Origin: Oligoflexia bacterium
Lineage (GTDB): Bacteria; Bdellovibrionota; UBA1018
DNA length: 17,110 nucleotides
Direction: 5' to 3'
Assembly (NCBI GenBank): GCA_903854365.1
Contig: CAINWE010000176.1
Coordinates: forward strand, 1-17,110
The position numbers and the translations under genes are program-made. This document shows, one piece after another, positions 8,451-15,186 of the stretch (the first letter of the stretch is position 1; each line of letters begins with the position of its first letter). The notes beneath the pieces were generated by a model. It did no database searches and had not been told where the DNA came from. It worked only from the letters and a program-made list of their open reading frames with translations.

Positions 8451-10114
8451 GTAGTGCTGGATTTATCGACGAGTATTTTATGAAAAAAGTACAAGCAAAG
8501 GACTTCCAAGTTGCAACCCCAGAAGCAGAGGGCAATCGATATACTCGATCTGGGATTCCTGTCCAGGTGACCTACGGTCCGAAGGAAGCCCCGCTTACCG
8601 GAGATCGTGTGGGGAGTCCTGGCCAATTTCCGTATACACGGGGCGTACAAAAAGACATGTATCGGGGACGGCTCTGGACGATGCGGCAGTATGCGGGTTT
8701 CGGGACTGCCGAGGAGTCAAACCAGCGTTACCACTACTTGCTGTCCCAGGGAACGACGGGTCTGTCTGTCGCATTTGACCTGCCGACCCAGCTCGGGCTC
8801 GACCCGGATCATCCTCGTGCGAAGGGCGAAGTGGGTAAGGTAGGTGTTTCTATCTCGCATTTGGACGACATGAGATTATTATTTCGCGGAATTCAACTCT
8901 CTCAAGTCTCGACCTCGATGACAATTAATGCCACGTCGAATATTCTTTTAGCTTTTTATGTGGCTATAGCAGAGGAGCAGGGTGTTCATTTAGCAGATCT
9001 TCGGGGAACCGTACAAAACGATGTATTAAAGGAATATGTCGCTCGTGGGAACTATATCTACCCCGCTGAGGGGACGCTCAGGTTGACGACTGATATGTTT
9101 GCTTGGTGCGCAGAACATACTCCTAAGTGGAACCCCATTAGTATTTCAGGCTATCATATTCGCGAAGCTGGCGCGAGCGCCGTTCAAGAGCTGGCTTTTA
9201 CTTTTGCGAACGCGATCGCCTATACAGAAGCGGCAGTAAGTCGGGGCCTATCGGTGGACCAATTTGCTGGTCAACTTTCTTTCTTTTTTAATGTACATAA
9301 CGATTTTTTTGAGGAAATCGCAAAGTTTCGTGCCGCCCGCAGGATTTGGGCAAGAATTATGAAAGAGAAGTTTGGCTCAAAGAGTCCCAGATCTTGTATG
9401 TTGCGCTTTCACGCCCAGACGGCTGGCTCGACTTTGACTGCTCAGCAACCCCAGAATAATGTAGCCCGAGTGACGCTTCAGGCATTGGCGGCCGTCTTAG
9501 GGGGTACCCAGTCATTGCATACAAATTCTTTGGATGAGGCCTTAGCTCTGCCGACTGAAGCTTCTGCCCGGTTGGCCCTACGTACTCAACAAGTAATCGC
9601 TTTTGAAAGTAATGTATCCCAGGTAGTTGATCCATTGGGCGGGAGCTGGTTTATCGAATCCTTGACGGATGAACTAGAGAGGCAAACTTTCGACTATCTT
9701 CAAGAAATCGAGCGTCGTGGTGGTACGATCTCTTGTATTAAAACTGGCTATATCCAGAATGAAATTTCGAATGCTGCTTACGCAGATCAAAAGCGCATTG
9801 ATAGCGGAGAGATTAGGGTAGTCGGGGTCAATTGCTTTAAAGATTCTGGGCAAGGCGGGACTCCGCCTCTTGAGACATTAAAGATTGCGCCGGAACTCGA
9901 GGCTTCTTCTGTCGAGCGCGCACGTTCCTATCGGTCCAAGAGATCCCAAGCGGCAACTCAAGACGCCATGCGAACACTTTCGGACGGTGCCCGGGGTGGG
10001 GAAAATTTACAGGCGTTGATTCTGTCTGCAGTTAAAGCAGGAGCAACCTTAGGGGAAATTTCGGACGCGCTTCGAGATGTTTTTGGACTCTATCGAGAGT
10101 ACTCTGGTTTTTAA
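8447..10114 (+). CDS. Methylmalonyl-CoA mutase, catalytic (large) subunit without B12-binding domain
   Basis: A 555-residue TIM-barrel half of a coenzyme B12-dependent acyl-CoA mutase, interconverting methylmalonyl-CoA and succinyl-CoA. Landmarks: RQYAGFGTAEESN (80-92), GLSVAFDLPTQ (105-115), QNDVLKEYVAR (190-200), SGYHIREAGA (234-243), QTAGSTLTAQQP and GGTQSLHTNSLDEALALPT. Tyr82, Arg200 and His237 align by eye with Y89, R207 and H244 of the Propionibacterium enzyme, and Ala109 with A116. This points to methylmalonyl-CoA rather than isobutyryl- (Phe/Gln) or 2-hydroxyisobutyryl-CoA (Ile/Asp). The chain ends at the close of the catalytic domain (FGLYREYSGF); the C-terminal cobalamin domain (DxHxxG) is absent, so a separate small subunit is required. 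The TTG start gives the same 4-base overlap seen at the two upstream junctions. ATG 8480, preceded by a weak GACGAG, is a real alternative (544 residues). Confidence 0.92.
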   Translation: MSSAGFIDEYFMKKVQAKDFQVATPEAEGNRYTRSGIPVQVTYGPKEAPLTGDRVGSPGQFPYTRGVQKDMYRGRLWTMRQYAGFGTAEESNQRYHYLLSQGTTGLSVAFDLPTQLGLDPDHPRAKGEVGKVGVSISHLDDMRLLFRGIQLSQVSTSMTINATSNILLAFYVAIAEEQGVHLADLRGTVQNDVLKEYVARGNYIYPAEGTLRLTTDMFAWCAEHTPKWNPISISGYHIREAGASAVQELAFTFANAIAYTEAAVSRGLSVDQFAGQLSFFFNVHNDFFEEIAKFRAARRIWARIMKEKFGSKSPRSCMLRFHAQTAGSTLTAQQPQNNVARVTLQALAAVLGGTQSLHTNSLDEALALPTEASARLALRTQQVIAFESNVSQVVDPLGGSWFIESLTDELERQTFDYLQEIERRGGTISCIKTGYIQNEISNAAYADQKRIDSGEIRVVGVNCFKDSGQGGTPPLETLKIAPELEASSVERARSYRSKRSQAATQDAMRTLSDGARGGENLQALILSAVKAGATLGEISDALRDVFGLYREYSGF

Positions 10115-11214
10115 TTCGGGTGCAATGTTCGAGTCTTCGAGTCGATTTTTTCAATAATGGTCTGGTATTCAGGAAGGTTGAGATGTTGACCAATATCAGC
10201 AATGACCACAGGCTGATATTTTGGTAGTACCTTCTTTTTGAGCTCTCGCACACGCTGCGCCGAGTTAAGGACTACTTCGGGATTCAGTTTGTGATTCTCA
10301 AGTGCTTGCATCACGCCTTCGTAGGCAACGCGGCATGCTGCCTCGGTTCGGTAAATAATCAGATTGCATCCTGCCTCGAGTGCTCGCACTGGGGCTTCCT
10401 TGGCGCCGAAGTGGTCGGTCATGGCTTTCATCTCCATGTCATCACTGACAATGATACCGGAGTATCCCAGCTCTTCTCTAAGAATTTCCTTAAGAATTCG
10501 ACTCGATAGCGTTGCGGGCCAGTGTGGGTCGAGTGGGGGATTTAAAATGTGGGCGCTCATGACGAGCGAGCACTTTGACCTAAACCCCTTTACGAACGGT
10601 ATAAACTCTCGGCTTTTTAGGACCTCAAGCGATGTCTCGATCTTAGGTAAGGCAAAATGAGAGTCCGTGCTCGTGTCACCGTGTCCAGGAAAGTGCTTCA
10701 GGCAAGGTTGAACGCCTTGGACGAGGTGTCCTCGGACAAACGCACTTACCATTTGCGCGACCAGATCAGGCTTCGATCCAAAGGCACGATTACCGATGAC
10801 TGGATTCTTGGGATTGGTCGCTACATCGGCTACTGGAGCGAAATTTAGATTGATGCCTACGGCTCGAAGCTCGCTCGCGATCAGTTTTGATACTTCAAAC
10901 GCCAATTGGGGTGATTGAGTAGCTCCGATGACTACTGCTTCTGGAATTCGGGTGAACCCCTTTTTGAATCGCTGGACCCTGCCACCTTCTTGGTCAACGC
11001 TCATCCAGAGAGGGAGTCCGTCGCTTGACTCTTGAATTTGATTACTTAATTCAGCAAGTTGGGCCGGATTTTCAAAGTTATGGGCGAAAAGAAGGACCCC
11101 GCCAATCTTGGCGTCCCTGAGAAACTGGGCCGTTGATCTCTCAACCTCAAAGCCGCTCAGGCCAGTGATGAATAACTCCCCTACAACCTCTGTCGCTTCC
11201 TTTTGCATGCTCAT
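10111..11214 (-). CDS. nagZ: Beta-N-acetylhexosaminidase NagZ (glycoside hydrolase family 3)
   Basis: A 367-residue GH3 enzyme that removes beta-1,4-linked N-acetylglucosamine from muropeptides during peptidoglycan recycling. No signal peptide is visible, so it is probably cytosolic. Motifs: DQEGGRVQRF (74-83), the NagZ signature KHFPGHGDTSTDSH (173-186) with the Asp184-His186 acid/base pair, and SDDMEMKAM (257-265) holding the nucleophile Asp. Length fits the family (about 340 residues), with a short lysine-rich C-terminal tail. The start is supported by GGTGA six bases upstream on this strand (TCACC at 11221-11225). It is divergent from tadC. Its stop codon overlaps the mutase stop inside the palindrome TTAA (10111-10114), leaving no room for a separate terminator. 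No other recycling genes are adjacent. In a predatory bacterium it could also process prey wall fragments, but nothing here shows that. Confidence 0.92.
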   Translation of the reverse strand: MSMQKEATEVVGELFITGLSGFEVERSTAQFLRDAKIGGVLLFAHNFENPAQLAELSNQIQESSDGLPLWMSVDQEGGRVQRFKKGFTRIPEAVVIGATQSPQLAFEVSKLIASELRAVGINLNFAPVADVATNPKNPVIGNRAFGSKPDLVAQMVSAFVRGHLVQGVQPCLKHFPGHGDTSTDSHFALPKIETSLEVLKSREFIPFVKGFRSKCSLVMSAHILNPPLDPHWPATLSSRILKEILREELGYSGIIVSDDMEMKAMTDHFGAKEAPVRALEAGCNLIIYRTEAACRVAYEGVMQALENHKLNPEVVLNSAQRVRELKKKVLPKYQPVVIADIGQHLNLPEYQTIIEKIDSKTRTLHPN

Positions 11215-11220
11215 GATATT

Positions 11221-11258
11221 TCACCGCTTTTCGTAACGAGCCATAATACTACAGTATT
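11221..11258 (-). promoter_or_regulatory. Possible nagZ promoter and palindromic operator
   Basis: In the 127-base gap between the divergent nagZ and tadC genes, the minus strand carries TATTAT (plus-strand 11243-11248), a good -10 match 28 bases before the nagZ start codon. No convincing -35 lies at the usual spacing. The -10 overlaps a palindrome AATACT-AC-AGTATT (11245-11258), which could bind a repressor or shared regulator. The nagZ ribosome site GGTGA is at 11221-11225. For tadC, AGGA at 11333-11336 is the ribosome site; I could not define its promoter. Confidence 0.35.
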
Positions 11259-11341
11259 TTATTCTGAAAGGCCAATATTGTGTTTTTGGCTCAAAAAATA
11301 CAGAGAGAGTCCGATAAAACTAAAGAGGATTCAGGATATTT

Positions 11342-12256
11342 ATGGGCATCATTCAAAGAGGTCAGCTCGTAATTTACTTCGCCTACTTTCTGCTGGGGCT
11401 CTCCGTATTCTTGATGGTCCGGATGCTGATGACCGAGCAGGAGTCACGAGCCGCTCAAGAAAATCTGGAAGACTCTCGAGGTCAAAAGTCGTCGTTCCCG
11501 TTTGACAGGGTTCTTCGGCCGTTCTACCTTCAGTATCTGGTTCCCATGGTGCGAGGTCGGCCATTTTGGGAGAAAAGTAGAAGGCATTGGCGAAGGCAGC
11601 TCATCGCAGGCGGTGTAAAAGATGAGTTCACCGCTGATGAGTTTATTGCTTTTAAGCTGATTTTCATCATTTTCGTTCCGATTCTTTTGGGCCTCCTCCA
11701 GGCAGCTGAGCTGGTCGACCTCTCTGCCTATGTCATTATCGGATCTGGGGTTCTTGGGTGGTTTCTTCCTAATCTCCTATTGAACGGCAAAGTCACTGAG
11801 AGGCAAAAAAAGATTCGCGTTGCGATGCCGTTTATTGTTGATCTTCTAGCCCTTTCTACGGAGGCCGGATTAGATTTTGTCGGTGCGATTGCCAAAGTTG
11901 TTGAAAAGGCGAAGCCAAGTCCCTTGGTAGACGAGTTCGGCCAGTTACTCAAGGAAATCAAGGTCGGAGCTTCTCGTCAGGATGCTTTGCGGGAGATGGC
12001 TACGCGCACTAATATGAGTGAAGTGAGTTCCTTCGTTGCGATTCTCATTTCTGCCGATCAAATGGGGGCCTCGATTGGAAAAATTTTAAAGCAGCAGTCG
12101 GACCAGATCCGAAATCAGAGGATCGTGGCTGCCGAGAAAGCTGGTGCAGCTGCAGCGGCTACTCTCATGTTACCTACGGTGATCTTCATCTTTCCTGCCA
12201 TTATGCTCCTGATTTTAGGGCCTTTGGCCTTGGGTGTTCTCTATGGTCAAAAATGA
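11342..12256 (+). CDS. tadC: Tad/Flp pilus inner-membrane platform protein TadC (type II secretion F domain)
   Basis: A 304-residue integral membrane protein of the T2SSF/GspF family. Hydrophobic segments lie at ~10-28, ~101-119, ~129-147 and ~272-300. The cytoplasmic F domain is at ~158-265, with the TadC-like stretch PFIVDLLALSTEAGLDFVGAIAKV and the C-terminal LPTVIFIFPAIMLLILGPLAL. TadC and TadB form the inner-membrane platform on which the ATPase TadA assembles Flp-type pili or secretes substrates. The start is supported by AGGA five bases upstream. It is the first gene of a dense operon: the DUF192 gene starts 14 bases before its end, and three FHA genes follow. No tadB, tadA, rcpC or prepilin gene is next to it in the window, which is unusual because tadB and tadC normally adjoin. 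It could be a generic F-domain protein, but the C-terminal motif favours TadC. Confidence 0.85.
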   Translation: MGIIQRGQLVIYFAYFLLGLSVFLMVRMLMTEQESRAAQENLEDSRGQKSSFPFDRVLRPFYLQYLVPMVRGRPFWEKSRRHWRRQLIAGGVKDEFTADEFIAFKLIFIIFVPILLGLLQAAELVDLSAYVIIGSGVLGWFLPNLLLNGKVTERQKKIRVAMPFIVDLLALSTEAGLDFVGAIAKVVEKAKPSPLVDEFGQLLKEIKVGASRQDALREMATRTNMSEVSSFVAILISADQMGASIGKILKQQSDQIRNQRIVAAEKAGAAAAATLMLPTVIFIFPAIMLLILGPLALGVLYGQK

Positions 12257-12626
12257 CTCTACTCCGTTCTTGCGAGTTACCTCTCAGAGAGAGCAGTTGG
12301 AGATTGCAGATCGGTGTTTAATTGCAAAGACGTTTTTCTTACGAGCGAAGGGTTTATTGGGCAGACGTGAGTTCAGTTTTGGTGAAGGAATTCTACTTTC
12401 AAGGTGTAATAGTATTCATATGTGGTTTATGTTTTTTTCGATAGACGTTATTTTCTTAAGAAGGAAAGAACAAGGGTTTTTCGAGGTTACTTCACGCCGC
12501 AAAGATTTGCTTCCTTGGAGGTTTATGCCAGTGGCCGACCTTCGGGCTACGGATGTTTTGGAGCTCCCTGCAGGGGCAATTCAGAGGTTTTCCATCGAAG
12601 TAGGGGACATTCTATGTATAAGTTAG
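12243..12626 (+). CDS. DUF192 family protein
   Basis: A 127-residue protein of the DUF192 family, whose function is unknown. Family landmarks are visible: LRAKGLLGR (33-41), the hydrophobic NSIHMWFMFFSIDVIFL (56-72) with the HM..M..IDV.FL pattern, and the end LELPAGAIQRFSIEVGDIL with the AG...F.I..GD motif. Many DUF192 proteins are exported; no signal peptide is visible here, so this one is probably cytoplasmic. The ATG at 12243 overlaps the end of tadC by 14 bases (a GTG at 12234 is an alternative), and its 3' end overlaps the next FHA gene by 13 bases. This packing suggests coupled expression with the Tad/FHA operon. Family assignment is good; role is not known. Confidence 0.82.
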   Translation: MVKNDSTPFLRVTSQREQLEIADRCLIAKTFFLRAKGLLGRREFSFGEGILLSRCNSIHMWFMFFSIDVIFLRRKEQGFFEVTSRRKDLLPWRFMPVADLRATDVLELPAGAIQRFSIEVGDILCIS

Positions 12627-14227
12627 TAGTGGTCGCCGGACCGAATGTAGGAACTAGTTTTCGAATGTCTACGGAAGTAGTCAACGTAGGTCGTCAATCT
12701 GATAATACTATTGTGTTGGCTTCGGATCGAGTTTCAAAGAAGCACTGTTCTTTTAGAGTTGAAGGTACAATTGTTACACTTAAAGACGAGGGCAGTTCGA
12801 ACGGTACTTTTGTTAATGGCGGGTTAATTCGATCAAAAGTCATCAAGTCAGGGGACCGAGTGAGTGTTGGAGAGTATGTTCTTCAACTGGTAGAGGTGAA
12901 AGCAGCTCAAAAGCTTCAGGTTCCTCAGGGCCGCTCAATGGCATTTTCAAAAGGCCAAATTGCTCAAAGCCATTCAAATCCAAACTTAGACTTTTCGGCT
13001 TCGATTCGAGAAAATAAGCCCCAGGATATTAAGGGCAAATTGGCCTACTTTTTTGAGCATTCATTAATGCCTCTTTTTTATGGACTCATCACGAAGAGCG
13101 AATGGCGAATGGTCTGCCTTACTTTTTTTGTTATTCTCATTACGAGTAATCTTGGCCTTTCGGTTTATCCGCTTCTAGACTACAATCGTACATCCTTAAT
13201 TCGTGAGATTAAGGTTCGAGCTCATTTGATGGCGAGGCAAATAGCTGAACAGAACGCTGCCTTTTTAGCTTCAGGCGCGGAGACAAAGACGGAAATCGGA
13301 TCAATCGACCAGGCTGAGGGTGTTCGAGTCGCAGTGATTGTGGATCTTGATAATCGAATCATCGCTCCAAGCTCTAAGATTAATCAATACCTTGCCAGTG
13401 GTTCGGAAGCATCTGCAGCATTTCGCGCCAAGAATTTGTTTCGTAGTGGGCGTGAAACTGGATTAACAGTGGATGATGAATCTGGAATGATAGTGTCGAT
13501 TGAGCCGATCAAGGTATTGAATCCGGCACTTGGCAAAAATGTAGTGACTGCTATGGCAGTAGTATCTATTGATAGTGCTATTGCAACTCCCGGTTTTGGT
13601 GAGCAGGGCGTGATTTACTTTCAAACTCTTATCTTGACTGGAATCGCTGGATTTATTGTTTTTGTCTTACTTTATAAATTAACTCTGAGACCTTTTGTTA
13701 AGTTGAATGAAGATATGGATAAAGCTTTAAAAGGCGATCTTCCTCAGGTTACTCATGAGTATCAGATTGAGGAGTTAAATTCTCTTTGGGAGATCATTAA
13801 TTCCGCTATTCAAAGAATATCAAAGAAAAGTGACTCTGGAATGAGTTCTATGAACTTGCTTGGTGCCAGTGAGAGTCATTCCGTAGATGACCTCGATGCG
13901 CCTCTAAAAATGATTGGAAACTTGTCTAAGTTCGGTTTGGTGGCGTTCGGTCCAGATAAGCGAATTATTCATCTGAATTCAATTTTTGAAGAACTGAGTG
14001 GAATTCGTAGGGATTCTGCTATTGGGCAGGGAATGAGTGACGTTGCGCGGGATCAGTCGCTGGGCTTATTTACTGACGAGATCCTTGGAAAAGTAACCAC
14101 GGGGAGTGAGGGCGTGAGCGAGGATTATGATTTTTCAGGACTATCCTACAAAGTTCATGTCTCAGCTTTTGGGGGAATAGGTCAAGCTCCCCGATGCTTC
14201 CTGATGATTTTGGAACGAAATGAGTAA
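12614..14227 (+). CDS. Membrane sensor-like protein: FHA - TM - periplasmic - TM - HAMP-like - PAS
   Basis: A 537-residue protein. Residues 1-95 form an FHA (phosphothreonine-binding) domain with intact core residues: GR at 26-27, SKKH at 41-44 and GSSNGTFVNG at 60-69. After a polar linker comes TM1 (~166-187), an extracytoplasmic segment (~188-334, with a small sensor-like fold, VAVIVDLDNRIIAP), TM2 (~335-355), a HAMP-like helix pair (~356-403) and a PAS-like domain (~433-530) that ends the protein. No kinase, GGDEF, EAL or methyl-accepting domain follows, so it is a sensor without an output domain of its own. Both FHA and PAS would face the cytoplasm. The start at 12614 is chosen because AGGGG sits 7 bases upstream and the FHA fold begins at once; a longer frame from 12422 would lie wholly over the DUF192 gene. 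The ATG lies inside the DUF192 3' end. Confidence 0.85.
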   Translation: MYKLVVVAGPNVGTSFRMSTEVVNVGRQSDNTIVLASDRVSKKHCSFRVEGTIVTLKDEGSSNGTFVNGGLIRSKVIKSGDRVSVGEYVLQLVEVKAAQKLQVPQGRSMAFSKGQIAQSHSNPNLDFSASIRENKPQDIKGKLAYFFEHSLMPLFYGLITKSEWRMVCLTFFVILITSNLGLSVYPLLDYNRTSLIREIKVRAHLMARQIAEQNAAFLASGAETKTEIGSIDQAEGVRVAVIVDLDNRIIAPSSKINQYLASGSEASAAFRAKNLFRSGRETGLTVDDESGMIVSIEPIKVLNPALGKNVVTAMAVVSIDSAIATPGFGEQGVIYFQTLILTGIAGFIVFVLLYKLTLRPFVKLNEDMDKALKGDLPQVTHEYQIEELNSLWEIINSAIQRISKKSDSGMSSMNLLGASESHSVDDLDAPLKMIGNLSKFGLVAFGPDKRIIHLNSIFEELSGIRRDSAIGQGMSDVARDQSLGLFTDEILGKVTTGSEGVSEDYDFSGLSYKVHVSAFGGIGQAPRCFLMILERNE

Positions 14228-14232
14228 GCCCT

Positions 14233-15186
14233 ATGGGCAGCGCGGTACGATTTAAGCAAGCACAGATTCCTCGGCAGGCTTCGGAGAGGGGACGTTTGAA
14301 GGTAGTGCAGGGACCTGATTCAGGAGCTGTTTACGTGATCATTGGGGATCGTGCCTCCCTCGGTCGAGGTGATGAAAACGATATTATCATTTCTGATTTG
14401 AAGGCTTCTCGGACTCACGCAGTAATTTTAGTTACACCTCAAGGCGTGATGATTGAGGATCAGGGTAGTGCTAGCGGAATTCTGTATCAAGGTGAAGCGC
14501 GTAAGAGATTGATTTTGAAGTCAGGAACAGTTTTTATGTTGGGTGGTACGACCTTACAGTTTATTTCTGCAGATAGCGACCCTTCCCTCTTGATGGCTTC
14601 CCCGGGAGCAGCTCAGTCTTTCACAGGTCTTCCGGCCGCCGCTGGGCAAGCGAGTGATGGGAACCCTGGTAAACTAGTGATCTATGCTGTGATTGGATTG
14701 GGAATTTACCTCTTAGTTCCTGGCGGCAATCGCAAGCCAGCGGGGACTCACGCTGGCCTGAGCGCTTCAAAAGTCACAGCAACGGTGCCTTCTCAAACGA
14801 CCAATTTAGCAGATTATTTACCTGCATCCCAGCCGAGTAGGACAGCGGAGTTGATGTTTAAGGATGGGATGCGCGAGTATTTTGATGGAAATTTCAATCG
14901 TGCGAAGATTCAGTTTGAGACGGTTCTTCAAATTAGACCAGGACACCCGATGGCCAAGCTCTACTTGGAGAAATGCACTCTTGCAGTAAAAGAAGAAGTA
15001 AAGACCCAAATGTTTTTTGCAAAGCGCGCCCTCGATGCAGGGAAGTTGCGGGAGGCGAGGTCTCACTATGATCGCGTGATGAGGCTGCTCTATCGAGATC
15101 AGACGGAGTCTTCATTTATCGAGGCTAAAGAGCAATTTGAAAAGGTAAGTAAGTTGGCGAACTCTGGGGGCATTGCTGGACCATGA
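14233..15186 (+). CDS. Bitopic membrane protein: cytoplasmic FHA - TM - TPR
   Basis: A 317-residue protein. An FHA domain covers ~20-112: GRGDENDIIISDLKASRTHA (44-63) keeps the GR and S..H positions, but the later NGT loop is degenerate (GSASGILYQG, 78-87), so phosphopeptide binding may be weak or lost. A Gly/Ala-rich linker leads to one TM segment (~147-163, KLVIYAVIGLGIYLLVP). Residues ~203-305 are helical with tetratricopeptide-like repeats (ELMFKDGMREYFDGNFNRAKIQFETVLQI...). The expected topology is FHA inside and TPR in the periplasm. It begins 5 bases after the stop of the previous gene and overlaps the next by 4 bases (ATGA). The ribosome site is weak, so coupled translation is likely. 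The plan matches that of the next gene, so the two are probably diverged paralogues. Cytoplasmic FHA-TM-periplasmic layout recalls YscD/PrgH ring proteins of type III secretion, without implying homology. Confidence 0.82.
   Translation: MGSAVRFKQAQIPRQASERGRLKVVQGPDSGAVYVIIGDRASLGRGDENDIIISDLKASRTHAVILVTPQGVMIEDQGSASGILYQGEARKRLILKSGTVFMLGGTTLQFISADSDPSLLMASPGAAQSFTGLPAAAGQASDGNPGKLVIYAVIGLGIYLLVPGGNRKPAGTHAGLSASKVTATVPSQTTNLADYLPASQPSRTAELMFKDGMREYFDGNFNRAKIQFETVLQIRPGHPMAKLYLEKCTLAVKEEVKTQMFFAKRALDAGKLREARSHYDRVMRLLYRDQTESSFIEAKEQFEKVSKLANSGGIAGP

Noticed and set aside
8447..10114. Isobutyryl-CoA or 2-hydroxyisobutyryl-CoA mutase
   Set aside because: Tyr82, Ala109 and Arg200 match the methylmalonyl-CoA type, and the gene is in an operon with a propionyl-CoA carboxylase.
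10657..10848. Plus-strand open frames inside nagZ
   Set aside because: They are opposite a well-supported GH3 gene and resemble no protein family.
12422..12613. Upstream extension of the FHA-PAS reading frame (64 extra residues)
   Set aside because: It lies entirely over the DUF192 gene, which has clear family motifs. The ATG at 12614 has a good ribosome site and starts directly at the FHA fold.
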